In this document: positions 34,482 to 44,046 of the stretch, piece after piece
Layout of the letters: each line of letters begins with the position of its first letter
How positions within the stretch are numbered: position 1 is the first letter of the stretch
DNA from: Scandinavium sp036271055
GTDB lineage: Bacteria > Pseudomonadota > Gammaproteobacteria > Enterobacterales > Enterobacteriaceae
NCBI RefSeq assembly: GCF_036271055.1
Contig: NZ_DATBBJ010000027.1
Span: 62,001-126,000 of the forward strand
Length of the DNA stretch: 64,000 nt
Direction: 5' to 3'
The notes under the pieces: model-generated
Told to the model about the DNA's origin: nothing
Seen by the model: only the letters and a program-made list of their open reading frames with translations
Databases searched by the model: none
Translations under genes and position numbers: made by a program

Positions 34482-36644
34482 TTATTTACTGTCAGATTTG
34501 TATTCGTACTCGTAGTAGCCGTAGTCCTGATAACCGGTGGCCCGACGGAAGATGGAGTTGAGAATAACGCCTTTAACCTGAATGCCGTTTTGCTCGAAGC
34601 GGCTTAGGCTGGTTTCCACTTCTTTCAGAGTGTTGACCGCGTAACGCGCGACCATCAGCGTGGTGCCTGCGTGACGACCAACAATGCCCGCATCGGTGAC
34701 AGCCAGAATCGGCGGGGTATCGATCAGCACGAGATCGTACTGACTGCTCGCCCATTTAATCAGCTCGGCAAAGCGGTCGCTCATCAACAATTCGGACGGA
34801 TTGGGCGGCACCTGACCACGCGTGACCAAATCGAAGTTGGTGATTGACGTCTTTTTGGCGCAGTTGGCGATATCCGATTTTCCCACCAGCACTTCTGACA
34901 AACCGTGTTCGTTGGTCGTCCCCAGCAGTTCATGGGTGTAGCCTTTACGCATATCGCAGTCGATCAGCAGTACGCGTTTGCCGGTCTGACTGATGACTGC
35001 CGCGAGGTTGGCACAGACAAACGTTTTACCGATAGACGGGCTGACCCCGGTCATCATCAACACGTTGTTGGTGGCCTGCATCATCGCGAAGTGCAGGCTG
35101 GTTCGCAGGCTGCGCACCGCTTCGATGGCGAGATCAGTAGGATTCCCCACCGCCAACAGTTGGCTTTGCTTGTAGCGCTTGATGCCTTTGACGGTTTTCA
35201 CCTGATCACGCTTTTTCTGCCATTCCGACAGCGGAATGCTGGCGTAGACATTAATGCCGTTATCTTCCAGCACCTGCGGGCTTTCGATTCCGCGATTAAA
35301 CAGTGAACGCAGCAGCACGCCGAGAATAGACAGCATTAGGCCGAGAATGATACCGCCAAAGATAATCAGCGCTTTTTTCGGCTTGAGTACGCCAGGCTGG
35401 GTGATGGCAGAATCTACGATACGCACGTCGCCGACGGTGCTCGCTTCCTGAATTTTCAGCTCCTGCTGTTTGTTCAGCAGTTGCATATACACCTGCTGAC
35501 CAGATTCGACATCACGGGTCAGACGCACAATTTCCTGCTGCGTTTCTGGCATTGCTGTAATGCGTTTGTTGAGATTCGCCTTCTCATCTTCCAGCGTTTT
35601 ACGTTTTTCCAGCAGCGTGCGGTATGCAGGGTGACGTTTGGTGTAGAGCTTGGAAATCTCGGCTTCGCTGAACGTCAACTGGTTAAGCTGAGCGTCAATA
35701 TTGACGACAGAATCCAGTACCGATTTCGCTTCCAGCGACATATCGACCGAATCTTTCTGCTGGCGATAAGCGTTGAGTTTGTTTTCCGCGTCATCAAGAT
35801 GGGTGCGCACTTCCGGCAGTTGCTTGGCGAGGAAACGCAGGCTGCGGGAGGCTTCTTCTGATTTACGTTCAACGTTTTGCGCTAAATAGTTGTCGGCAAT
35901 ACTGTTGAGGATTTCGCGGATCTGATCTTTATCTTCGCCGGTATAGGTCAGGCTCAACACACCCGTGTCTTTGCCGTTTTCCGTCACCGCGAGGTTGTTT
36001 TGCAGGGTGTTGATCATCCCAAGCGTTGAGTATTTGGTGACGGTAAATTCACCGCCCTTCTGCGCATGGATAGCGCTGACCAATAGCGTAAGACCAGATT
36101 TGTTCAGCGGCACGCCAACTTCACCCTTGGCGCTGAAACCGCCGTCACTGGTCAGTTGATAGCTGTTCGGCCCCAACACTTCCAGAGTAAAGGTTTGCTC
36201 GCGCATCCCGGCTGGCGGGTTAAAGGTTTCGACGTTCACGCTTTCATTGGCGCGACCCATCAGGCGTTCCCAGCCGGAACCGAAAATCGGCATCACGTTT
36301 TTGGTGACGGCGATATCCAGGTTAAGGTCGTCCACCGTTTTGCCAAGCACCATGCGCGACTGGATCAGCTGCATTTCCGCATCTGATGCAGGCGGCTTGC
36401 TGTTCAGCGCCGAGTTTAAATCCTGCACCAGCGAGCTGCTGGTGTCCTGCTCGATCTGCACCAGCGCGTCGGCACTATAAATCGGCGTCGCAAAAAGGGT
36501 GTACACCACGGCGGCAGCGGCAAACACAGCGGTAATGCCGAGCACCCACCATTTGGCTTCCACCACCGTGCCGACCAGGCGGCCAATATCGATTTCATCA
36601 CTGCCCGACGCGTGCGGGAGCGCCTGTTTTACGTTATCTGTCAT
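34482..36644 (-). CDS. wzc: Colanic acid tyrosine autokinase Wzc
   Basis: This 720-residue inner-membrane bacterial tyrosine kinase controls polymer length and export with Wza. It has a Wzz domain between two membrane helices (about 33-53 and 427-447), coiled-coil segments near 265-400, and a cytoplasmic kinase with Walker A GVSPSIGKTF, A' LLIDCDMRKG and B LVLIDTPP. The tail DYGYYEYEYKSDSK is the tyrosine cluster that is autophosphorylated. I used the internal ATG reading TDNVKQ, as in E. coli; the 12-residue extension upstream overlaps wzb. Confidence 0.96.
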   Translation of the reverse strand: MTDNVKQALPHASGSDEIDIGRLVGTVVEAKWWVLGITAVFAAAAVVYTLFATPIYSADALVQIEQDTSSSLVQDLNSALNSKPPASDAEMQLIQSRMVLGKTVDDLNLDIAVTKNVMPIFGSGWERLMGRANESVNVETFNPPAGMREQTFTLEVLGPNSYQLTSDGGFSAKGEVGVPLNKSGLTLLVSAIHAQKGGEFTVTKYSTLGMINTLQNNLAVTENGKDTGVLSLTYTGEDKDQIREILNSIADNYLAQNVERKSEEASRSLRFLAKQLPEVRTHLDDAENKLNAYRQQKDSVDMSLEAKSVLDSVVNIDAQLNQLTFSEAEISKLYTKRHPAYRTLLEKRKTLEDEKANLNKRITAMPETQQEIVRLTRDVESGQQVYMQLLNKQQELKIQEASTVGDVRIVDSAITQPGVLKPKKALIIFGGIILGLMLSILGVLLRSLFNRGIESPQVLEDNGINVYASIPLSEWQKKRDQVKTVKGIKRYKQSQLLAVGNPTDLAIEAVRSLRTSLHFAMMQATNNVLMMTGVSPSIGKTFVCANLAAVISQTGKRVLLIDCDMRKGYTHELLGTTNEHGLSEVLVGKSDIANCAKKTSITNFDLVTRGQVPPNPSELLMSDRFAELIKWASSQYDLVLIDTPPILAVTDAGIVGRHAGTTLMVARYAVNTLKEVETSLSRFEQNGIQVKGVILNSIFRRATGYQDYGYYEYEYKSDSK

Positions 36645-36646
36645 TG

Positions 36647-37090
36647 TTATCCCTGCTGTACTTTCAGTGCCTGCGCCCATTGACGCGCAGACTGATCGAG
36701 TAAGTGGTAAACCGCTTCAAAAGCGTCGCGACTTTTGCGATAAGGATCGGGGATCTCACGTTCATCGTCCCAATGGCCAAACAGCATCACTTTGCCGCGC
36801 ATTTCCGGTGCGATTTCGCACAACCGGGCAATGTGGCGTTTTTCCATAGTCAGAATGAGGTCGTATTCGCGACACATCTTTCCGGAAATTTGACGGGCGC
36901 AATGCCCGTCCAGGGAAATGTTGTGAATGGCGGCGATGCTTGCCGCACTGTCGTCAGCTCCTTTACCGACCAGCGCACCTAAGCCCGCTGACTCGACGTT
37001 GAGCGACGGAAGATAATTTTTCAGCAACCGCTCCCCCGTTGGGGAGCGGCAGATATTGCCGACGCATACCACCAGAATTTTGTTGAACAT
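36647..37090 (-). CDS. wzb: Low-molecular-weight protein tyrosine phosphatase Wzb
   Basis: This 147-residue phosphatase removes phosphate from the Wzc tyrosine tail. The P-loop CVGNICRSPTGE starts near residue 9 (CX5R) and the general-acid loop DPYRKS lies near 115-120. I chose the ATG that opens FNKILVVCVG; the longer frame is wza sequence read in another frame. It lies between wza and wzc with gaps of 5 and 2 bases. Confidence 0.96.
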   Translation of the reverse strand: MFNKILVVCVGNICRSPTGERLLKNYLPSLNVESAGLGALVGKGADDSAASIAAIHNISLDGHCARQISGKMCREYDLILTMEKRHIARLCEIAPEMRGKVMLFGHWDDEREIPDPYRKSRDAFEAVYHLLDQSARQWAQALKVQQG

Positions 37091-37095
37091 AATGG

Positions 37096-38229
37096 TTACC
37101 AGGTATGGATATCTTTCGCCGCATCCGTCATGTAGCGAACGCCACTGATGGTTGGCAGCAGTTGGTTGATGAGACGGTTCCAACGGGTGATCGGTGCGGT
37201 CGTGACGTACACCACGTCATACGGTTGAAGCGTGAAGTTGGTCGCCATCACCAGCGAAGTGGCATCGGACATATCGAGCTGATAAACGTTGGCAATCTTG
37301 CCGTTCTTGTCGTCTTTCAGCGGACGGATAACGAAGATGCCGGTTGCGTCCGAGGCCGTCATATCGATGCCTTCGGCCTGGCCAAGTGCTTCGGTCAGCG
37401 TCATGCCGCTGAAGTCCATTTTGAGGGTGCTCTGTTTCTTCACTTCGCCCATCACGAAGACTTTGAGGTCATCGTTGCGCGGCACGAACAGGATGTCGCC
37501 CGGATATAGCAGACGGTTCTGGCTCAGATCGCCGTTTTGCATCAGCGCTTGCAGGGAAATCCGTTCTTCTTTGCCGTTGTGCGTCAGCACCACGTTGCGC
37601 CAGTCGGCGAGATCGGTGAGCCCCCCGGCGCCGTTGATGGCGTCCAGCACCGTCAGCGGCACGTTGGTAATAGGCTGTTGACCGGATTTATTCACCTGGC
37701 CCGACACATAGGCTTTCTGTGAACGGAATGCCGCGACATTCACATCGACCTGTGGGTCAGTAATATAGGTTGCGAGTCGGCCGGTGATGATGTCGCGGAT
37801 TTCCGACAGCGTTTTGCCCACCACCTGCACGCGACCAATATAAGGATAGAAAATGGAGCCGTCTGGCTGGACCCAGTTACCGGTATCGCTGGAGCTGCGG
37901 TACTGACCCGCTGGCGTCGTGAGTTCCGGGTGGTCCCAGACGGTGACGCTAAGCACGTCGCCCGCGCCCACGCGATACTGATAATTGCTTAACTCCTGAT
38001 CCAGCGACATGTTTGGCTGTGCCACATTAGGACGTGGGCGCAGTTGGTCAATCAGTCGCGGGGTCAGCGGATAAACATTCACCATCCGGTCAATGTCAAA
38101 ATCAGCATCTTGCTGCTTGATAACATCTTTTCCGAAGGTCGACATATTGCTGCCGGGTAAAACCGTGCAACCACTCATCAGGATTGCAGACACCAATAAT
38201 GGCATCAATTTCAGTTGGGATTTCATCAT
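37096..38229 (-). CDS. wza: Outer-membrane polysaccharide export lipoprotein Wza
   Basis: This 377-residue protein is the octameric outer-membrane channel for colanic acid. A lipoprotein signal ends at LMSGC, so Cys21 is the acylated residue. The polysaccharide export domain follows (GAGDVLSVTVWDHPELTTPA near 92-111), then two SLBB-type domains, and the C-terminal WNRLINQLLPTISGVRYM segment forms the amphipathic helix of the pore. It is the first gene of the operon, behind a long leader with JUMPStart and RcsAB box. Confidence 0.97.
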   Translation of the reverse strand: MMKSQLKLMPLLVSAILMSGCTVLPGSNMSTFGKDVIKQQDADFDIDRMVNVYPLTPRLIDQLRPRPNVAQPNMSLDQELSNYQYRVGAGDVLSVTVWDHPELTTPAGQYRSSSDTGNWVQPDGSIFYPYIGRVQVVGKTLSEIRDIITGRLATYITDPQVDVNVAAFRSQKAYVSGQVNKSGQQPITNVPLTVLDAINGAGGLTDLADWRNVVLTHNGKEERISLQALMQNGDLSQNRLLYPGDILFVPRNDDLKVFVMGEVKKQSTLKMDFSGMTLTEALGQAEGIDMTASDATGIFVIRPLKDDKNGKIANVYQLDMSDATSLVMATNFTLQPYDVVYVTTAPITRWNRLINQLLPTISGVRYMTDAAKDIHTW

Positions 38230-38414
38230 TGATTATTTATCACTTTGGCAGAGAAATTATCCTGTGCGAATAAAACAAACCAGAATACTTTCCGGTCATT
38301 TACATTGAGAATGCCGTTAACCTAAACGAAATATAACTGGCATCATTCCTAAAAAGACTTTATCCATCCGCAAGCAGTTGACAGAATAATCGAGGTTGAA
38401 TCATGAGCCTTCAG

Positions 38415-38453
38415 GCACGCTACCGCCCTTGGCTTTCAGTTACCAATCTACTG
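38415..38453 (-). promoter_or_regulatory. JUMPStart with ops element, colanic acid operon
   Basis: On the minus strand this block ends in the ops core GGCGGTAGCGTGC (GGCGGTAGC at 38419-38427), about 190 bases upstream of wza. It should recruit RfaH to the roughly 22-kb colanic acid transcript. It resembles, but is not identical to, the O-antigen copy at 14207-14247. Confidence 0.92.
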
Positions 38454-38900
38454 TTCAATCATAAAGTTATGTGCAATCACGGTGCGTAAACCAGCCCGCA
38501 AGAGAGATGATGTATAAAACAGCAAACATTCTGTTCTTCACTAAGGATAAAATGAGAGCAGAAATCTAATATTAATTTATACGTTCGGATTGTTGCAGCA
38601 ATGCCAATATCCGACAAGGTAACTACTCCTATCGCCATTGTTTTTAGGATAAATATTAAGAAATTTCGCTGACTTTTAGGATTATCTTTATATTGACATA
38701 AAACCCATAAAGACCACTCGATGGATATATACGAAAAAACATGAAAAAGAGATAATTAATAACAGAAACAATAGGGTTATATTTATACCCAACAATCATT
38801 TCAATTTAAGATTATCCTCAATCACTATTGCAATTTTGAATGCCGTTATCCATGATTTCATTGTGACAATGGTCATATTACAAAAGGTATCAGACATCAT
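38454..38900. other. wza-yegH divergent intergenic region
   Basis: This AT-rich stretch contains the promoter region of the colanic acid operon on the minus strand and of yegH on the plus strand. Apart from the RcsAB box and a GGGTATAAATATAACCC palindrome near 38774-38790, which could hold the wza -10 region, I see no coding sequence or known RNA gene. With the JUMPStart it gives wza an untranslated leader of about 500 bases or more. Confidence 0.5.
38807..38820. promoter_or_regulatory. RcsAB box upstream of wza
   Basis: TAAGATTATCCTCA differs at one position from the box I recall for the E. coli colanic acid promoter (TAAGATTATTCTCA). RcsA and RcsB bind there as a heterodimer and switch on colanic acid synthesis under envelope stress. 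It lies about 580 bases upstream of wza and 80 bases from yegH. Confidence 0.75.
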
Positions 38901-40487
38901 ATGGAATGGATTGCCGATCCCTCTATCTGGGCAGGGCTTATCACTTTAGTGGTCATCGAGCTGGTGCTCGGGATTGATAATCTGGTGTTCATCGCGATCC
39001 TCGCGGAAAAACTGCCTCCCGCAGAGCGCAACCGGGCGCGTGTCACCGGGCTGATTCTGGCAATGGTGATGCGCCTGCTGCTGCTGGCCTCTATCTCCTG
39101 GCTGGTCACCCTCACCCGCCCGCTGTTTACGGTTCGCGATCTCAGCTTTAGCGCACGCGATTTAATCATGCTCGGCGGGGGCCTGTTCTTGCTGTTTAAA
39201 GCAACGGTTGAGCTTAACGAACGGCTGGAAGGTAAAGACAACGACGGCCCCACTCAGCGCAAAGGCGCCAAATTTTGGGCGGTGGTCGCGCAGATTGTGG
39301 TGCTCGACGCCGTTTTCTCTCTCGATTCAGTGATTACCGCCGTCGGAATGGTCGACCATTTGTTGGTGATGATGGCCGCCGTGGTGATTGCTATCAGCAT
39401 GATGCTGCTCGCCAGCAAAGCGTTGACACGCTTCGTCAACAGTCACCCCACCATCGTGATTTTATGTTTAAGCTTCCTGCTGATGATTGGCTTTAGTCTT
39501 GTGGCGGAAGGTTTTGGGTTCTACATCCCGAAAGGGTATTTGTACGCGGCGATCGGTTTCTCAGTGATGATTGAAGCGTTGAACCAATTGGCGAATTTTA
39601 ACCGCCGCCGTTTCTTGTCTGCCAACCAAAGCCTGCGAAGCCGTACCACCGAAGCCGTGCTGCGCCTGCTTAGTGGGCATAAAGAAGAGGCTGAACTGGA
39701 TGCACAAACCGCCTCGTTGATTGCCGATCACAAAGACGAACCGATTTTCGCTCCACAGGAACGCCGGATGATTGAGCGCGTGCTGAATCTTAATCAGCGT
39801 AGCGTCAGCAGCATCATGACCTCGCGCCATGATATTGAGCATATCGATCTCAGTGCGCCTGAGTCCGACATCCGCGCCCTGCTTGATAAAAACCAACATA
39901 CGCGGTTGGTTGTTACCGGCGGTGATAATGACGAAGAAATGCTAGGCGTAGTGCACATTATTGATTTGCTCCAGCAATCGCTGAACGGCGAGCCACTGGA
40001 TTTACGCGCGCTGGTACGCCAACCGCTGGTGTTCCCTGAAACGCTGCCGCTACTGCCCGCGCTGGAGCAGTTCCGCAACGCCCGTACGCATTTTGCTTTT
40101 GTGGTAGATGAATTTGGTTCCGTCGAAGGGATTGTGACATTAAGTGACGTGATGGAAACCATCGCCGGGAATTTACCGAATGAAGTGCAGGAGATTGATG
40201 CGCGCCATGATATCCAGAAGAATGCCGATGGCAGCTGGACTGCCAATGGTCACATGCCACTGGAAGATTTAGTGCAGTTTGTGCCGATGCCACTTGACGA
40301 GAAACGCGAGTATCACACCATCGCCGGGTTGCTGATGGAACATTTGCAGCGCGTACCGACCAACGGAGAAACCGTTGAGATAGAGGGTTACACGCTGAAA
40401 ACCTTGCAAGTGGAAAATCATCGCGTCCAGCGTGTGCAAATTATCCCGCCCGTGCAGGACGACGACGCACTGAATTACGAGGTTTGA
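38901..40487 (+). CDS. yegH: TerC/CBS/CorC-domain membrane protein YegH
   Basis: This 528-residue protein has an N-terminal TerC-family membrane region (about seven helices, residues 1-245, with ELVLGIDNLVFIAILA and LDAVFSLDSVITAVG carrying conserved acidic residues), then a CBS-domain pair (about 300-430) and a CorC/HlyC-type C-terminal domain. Metal ion transport or export is the usual suggestion, but its function is not established. It is divergent from the wza operon and ends at a strong hairpin before asmA. Confidence 0.93.
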   Translation: MEWIADPSIWAGLITLVVIELVLGIDNLVFIAILAEKLPPAERNRARVTGLILAMVMRLLLLASISWLVTLTRPLFTVRDLSFSARDLIMLGGGLFLLFKATVELNERLEGKDNDGPTQRKGAKFWAVVAQIVVLDAVFSLDSVITAVGMVDHLLVMMAAVVIAISMMLLASKALTRFVNSHPTIVILCLSFLLMIGFSLVAEGFGFYIPKGYLYAAIGFSVMIEALNQLANFNRRRFLSANQSLRSRTTEAVLRLLSGHKEEAELDAQTASLIADHKDEPIFAPQERRMIERVLNLNQRSVSSIMTSRHDIEHIDLSAPESDIRALLDKNQHTRLVVTGGDNDEEMLGVVHIIDLLQQSLNGEPLDLRALVRQPLVFPETLPLLPALEQFRNARTHFAFVVDEFGSVEGIVTLSDVMETIAGNLPNEVQEIDARHDIQKNADGSWTANGHMPLEDLVQFVPMPLDEKREYHTIAGLLMEHLQRVPTNGETVEIEGYTLKTLQVENHRVQRVQIIPPVQDDDALNYEV

Positions 40488-40494
40488 TGAAATG

Positions 40495-40522
40495 CCACGC
40501 CGGGCTGTATCGCCCGGCGTGG
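40495..40522. terminator. Bidirectional terminator-like hairpin between yegH and asmA
   Basis: CCACGCCGGGC and GCCCGGCGTGG form a perfect eleven-base stem with a short loop (TGTATC), placed between the convergent yegH and asmA stops. Neither side has a long T-run, but the position fits a shared terminator. Confidence 0.7.
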
Positions 40523-40535
40523 AAAAGAGAGGCGC

Positions 40536-42383
40536 TTAGAGCTTATCCAGCAGCTTTTTCACATCTTTGCCCGACTGGCTGTCCTGGTTTTTGTCGGCCC
40601 AGGCTTTCAGACGATCGCGCGCTTCATTTTGCAATTGCTTACGCAGCACCTGATCGACTTGCAGACTGTAGTTGAGCTCGGTCCACTTGCCGTAGACGCG
40701 TAACGGAATGGCCGTTTGCTTGAGGGTATCGATAAGCTTGCTTTCGCCCTCCCAGCCTTCCAGCACACGTACATTAAAGCGCATGTCGCCTTCTTCTTTG
40801 ACGAGATCAAGCGTGCCCTGACCATCCAGCGCCAATAAGGACGATTTACCGGACATCTCATTCAACGTCATCATCCCATTGTCGAGCGACAGATCACTTG
40901 AGAATGCATCCAGACGGGTGGCGCTTTCCAGGTTTTCTTTCGCTTTCACATGGGTGCTACGTTCGACGGCCTGCTGCACCAGTTGCTGGAAGTTCAGACC
41001 TTCGGCTCTCGAATCCAGCAACGACAATTTCGCCTGCCCTTGCCAGCTGCGACGGAAGTTATCAGCATCAATCTTGTCACCACTGAATTCACCCTCGAGA
41101 GACAGCTTACCGGTGAGGTCGATGGGATAATTAAACGCTTTCAGCAGCGTACCAATTTGAATATTTTCAAGCTTCGGCTGGAAAGTGGATACCGGCGTAT
41201 TATTACGGGCATCCAGACTTCCCGGCAGCGACATGGTGCCGTCATCGAGCTTGCCCTGTAACTTCGCAATGTTAAGCAAACCAAAATCGTTGCTGGCCTG
41301 CATTGCAACATCTTTGAAATTCATCCCACGCCACAATACCTGGCTGGCATCAAGCTGAACGGCGGCGCTGAATCCGCGCAGGCTGGCGTAATCAGGGCCA
41401 CTGCCATTATCGGCAATGACCGGACGCTGTAAGCGCGGTTGGCTTTGTCCCTGTTGATTCACATTCGCATTGGCCGACGGATTGGCCTGAGACAGCAAAT
41501 TATCAAGATTCAGTTTGTCGGACTGCAAATTTAACTGCCACTGCGGCTTATCGCCGAGCACCACGCTACCTTCGCCCGCAAGCTTGCTGTCATTGGCTGC
41601 CAGTTGGAGTTGGCTAAAACTGATGCGTTTTTGGTCATCCTGCCATTCGGCCTGGAACGAACCCTGACCGCTAATCCCCTGCGCAGGAAGATCTGCGCCC
41701 TGGAGTTGCCAGTTAAGCTGGCTAAAATTGGCCGTCAGCGCATGCGGGTAATCGCCTGCATTCACGTTCGCAGTGAAAGAAAGATTCAGGTCACGCTGGT
41801 CACGGTTGACACGCCCGGAGAATTCAACGTTTGCCTGGTAATGCTTGTCCTGCTCCATTTGCAGTTTGATATCACGCACGGTGATTTGCTCGTCGCCTTC
41901 ATGCTGGAAGACCAGCACGCTGTCAGCGACTTCCAGCCTTGCAACGTCAAATGACCAGCCACGATCTTCCGGTGCCTGCGGCAACGTATTGTCACGAGGC
42001 GCAACCGGCGCGGCGTTGTTTTTCACCGCTTCCGTTTTCGGTGTCAGTTCAATCACCGCGCCTTTAAGCATCACCTGATTAACCTGCAACTGATGTGACA
42101 GCAACGGCATCAGCGCCACATCAAGGCGCATGTTATCGGCTTTCACCAGCGGTGCGCTCGCGCCCGGTTCCGTCAGGGTCATTCTGCCGGAAAGAATACT
42201 GAGCTGCGGCCAGACGTGCCAACGCAGCGGGCCATCTAATTGCAGTTGATAGCCGCTGCGGTCCGCTACCTGACGCACCAGATAGTCGCGAAAATCGTTC
42301 GGGTTAACCAGCAGCACCAGCGCTGAAAGGCCGGCCACAATCACCACCAGCAGTATCATCAGCGTTGTCAGAATTCGTCTCAT
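40536..42383 (-). CDS. asmA: AsmA family outer-membrane assembly protein
   Basis: This 615-residue protein has one N-terminal membrane anchor (about residues 4-26, LTTLMILLVVIVAGLSALVL) and a long periplasmic part rich in beta-strands. AsmA belongs to the family of proteins thought to bridge inner and outer membranes for phospholipid movement, and in E. coli it affects porin assembly and LPS levels. I chose the ATG giving RRILTTLM, as in E. coli; the longer frame overlaps the dcd end region. A polar Asn/Gln-rich insert lies near residue 310. Confidence 0.94.
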   Translation of the reverse strand: MRRILTTLMILLVVIVAGLSALVLLVNPNDFRDYLVRQVADRSGYQLQLDGPLRWHVWPQLSILSGRMTLTEPGASAPLVKADNMRLDVALMPLLSHQLQVNQVMLKGAVIELTPKTEAVKNNAAPVAPRDNTLPQAPEDRGWSFDVARLEVADSVLVFQHEGDEQITVRDIKLQMEQDKHYQANVEFSGRVNRDQRDLNLSFTANVNAGDYPHALTANFSQLNWQLQGADLPAQGISGQGSFQAEWQDDQKRISFSQLQLAANDSKLAGEGSVVLGDKPQWQLNLQSDKLNLDNLLSQANPSANANVNQQGQSQPRLQRPVIADNGSGPDYASLRGFSAAVQLDASQVLWRGMNFKDVAMQASNDFGLLNIAKLQGKLDDGTMSLPGSLDARNNTPVSTFQPKLENIQIGTLLKAFNYPIDLTGKLSLEGEFSGDKIDADNFRRSWQGQAKLSLLDSRAEGLNFQQLVQQAVERSTHVKAKENLESATRLDAFSSDLSLDNGMMTLNEMSGKSSLLALDGQGTLDLVKEEGDMRFNVRVLEGWEGESKLIDTLKQTAIPLRVYGKWTELNYSLQVDQVLRKQLQNEARDRLKAWADKNQDSQSGKDVKKLLDKL

Positions 42384-42408
42384 GATTTCTCCGAGGTGTC
42401 CGTCACAC

Positions 42409-42990
42409 TCAGTCTTTATCGATGCGACTGGCAACCGCACCTTGCTGATCGCGATATTTCGCGTCTTCGCGGCGGTTGTAAGGACGCGCAGCCGGGCCGG
42501 TCAGCGGCTCAAAGCTAAGTGCGCCGATAAGCATCCCCGGGCGTAAAGCCAGCGGCAATTTGCCCGAGTTATAGAATTCAAGCACGATGCAACCGGACCA
42601 GCCGGGATCGATGCGGTGCGCGGTGACATGAACCATCAGGCCCAGTCGCGCGAGCGAGGAACGTCCATCAAGCCAGCCGACCAGATCGGCAGGAATGGTG
42701 ACAGATTCTAAGGTGACAGCCAGCGCCAGTTCGCCCGGATGCAGGAAAAAGGCATCGCCTTCGGCAAGCACTATTTCTTCACTCATCACTTTATCGAGCG
42801 CCGCGCTGACTTCCGCTTTTGGCCCGCTAAGATCGATGAATGCTGCCGTGTGCCCGCTAAACGTACGGAATTTATTGCCGAGGCGTACGTCCACCGTCGC
42901 ACCATTAATGCGTTCAATCGGCGGTCGTGGGGAAATTGTCAGACGGCCTTCATCCAGCCAGGCTTCAATATCTCGGTCACACAGACGCAT
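42409..42990 (-). CDS. dcd: dCTP deaminase
   Basis: This 193-residue enzyme converts dCTP to dUTP for thymidylate synthesis. It has GRSSLARLGLMVHVTAHRID near 109-128, followed by PGWSGCIVLEFYNSG, where the glutamate is the catalytic residue. Sequence and length match the enterobacterial protein. It lies between udk and asmA, as in E. coli, and is separated from udk by a hairpin. Confidence 0.97.
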   Translation of the reverse strand: MRLCDRDIEAWLDEGRLTISPRPPIERINGATVDVRLGNKFRTFSGHTAAFIDLSGPKAEVSAALDKVMSEEIVLAEGDAFFLHPGELALAVTLESVTIPADLVGWLDGRSSLARLGLMVHVTAHRIDPGWSGCIVLEFYNSGKLPLALRPGMLIGALSFEPLTGPAARPYNRREDAKYRDQQGAVASRIDKD

Positions 42991-43013
42991 GCGCTATCTC
43001 CTTTAATGCATTT

Positions 43014-43031
43014 GCCCGGCGTCTGCCGGGC
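43014..43031. repeat. Hairpin between udk and dcd
   Basis: GCCCGGC and GCCGGGC form a seven-base GC-rich stem with a four-base loop, about 30 bases beyond the udk stop. It may slow readthrough from udk into dcd. No T-run follows. Confidence 0.5.
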
Positions 43032-43060
43032 CAGTATGCACAGTACATAATTCGGGGGAA

Positions 43061-43702
43061 TTATTCAAAAAACTGACTGATTTTGGCCTTCAGGATATCA
43101 ATGGCGATGCGGTTTTTTCCGCCGCGCGGCACAATAATATCGGCGTACTGTTTAGACGGTTCGATGAATTGCAGGAACATAGGACGTACAGTTTTCTGAT
43201 ACTGCGCCATCACTGAATCCATCGAGCGACCGCGTTCGTTAACATCACGCTTAATACGGCGCATCAAACAGATGTCCAGCGGTGTATCAACAAAAATAGA
43301 GAAGTTCATCTCTTCACGAAGACGCGCATCCGTCAGCAGCAAAATCCCTTCGAGGATGATGACTTTCTTCGGTTTGATGTGAACGGTCTGCGGCATACGT
43401 GTATGTTCTACGTAGCTGTAAACCGGCAGTTCAATGGTTTCGCCGCGCTTGAGCATCTGCAAATGCTGATACAACAGACTGTGGTCCATCGCACTCGGAT
43501 GGTCATAGTTGGTTTTAACACGATCTTCCATCGACAGATGACTCTGGTCTTTGTAATAGCTGTCTTCAGGGATCACACCAATATGTTCATCGCCAACTTG
43601 TTCACGTAATTCACGATAAAGCGTGCTGGAGATGAGACTTTTACCCGAAGCCGATGCGCCGGCAATGCCTATAATGACGCACTGATGAGACTTATCAGTC
43701 AT
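43061..43702 (-). CDS. udk: Uridine kinase
   Basis: This 213-residue salvage enzyme phosphorylates uridine and cytidine with GTP or ATP. The P-loop GASASGKS lies at 15-22, followed by PEDSYYKDQSHL and NYDHPSAMD, which hold substrate-binding residues. I used the ATG reading TDKSHQCVIIG, which gives the E. coli length; the longer frame has no comparable start. Confidence 0.97.
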   Translation of the reverse strand: MTDKSHQCVIIGIAGASASGKSLISSTLYRELREQVGDEHIGVIPEDSYYKDQSHLSMEDRVKTNYDHPSAMDHSLLYQHLQMLKRGETIELPVYSYVEHTRMPQTVHIKPKKVIILEGILLLTDARLREEMNFSIFVDTPLDICLMRRIKRDVNERGRSMDSVMAQYQKTVRPMFLQFIEPSKQYADIIVPRGGKNRIAIDILKAKISQFFE

Positions 43703-44046
43703 AAATTTTTGCGACCTGATTAACCTGGATGAGAGGAAGGGTGACGCCGGAGCGCCAAACGCGGCAATTATAGGGATTTCAGCCCGTCGATACCAGTCGA
43801 AAACGACATTCACGCTTGTTGGGGCGAAAAGTGACTATTCACAAATTAATATGTTCACTTTTCCAACGTCTTAGACACTTTTTGCGCACCACGCCGAATT
43901 TATCTCTCAATGCTGTTAAATAATGACCAGACGCCATAGGAAATGTAAATTGTTTGTACTAGCATGATCCCATTTATCATCCTAATGAATTCAGGCCCAT
44001 TCCTCGTGAAAAGTCGCGGCCGGAAAGCCCTGGCGGAAAGCGGTAA
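43703..44046. other. udk-dgcE divergent intergenic region
   Basis: This gap holds the promoters of the divergent udk and dgcE genes. The clearest structure is an inverted repeat, AAAAGTGA (43827-43834) and TCACTTTT (43855-43862), separated by 20 bases, which could be an operator. I see no RNA gene or reading frame that I would call. Confidence 0.4.

Noticed and set aside
38454..38900. Possible small gene in the wza-yegH gap
   Set aside because: No frame has both a ribosome site and reasonable length; the AT-rich sequence fits promoter and leader functions.
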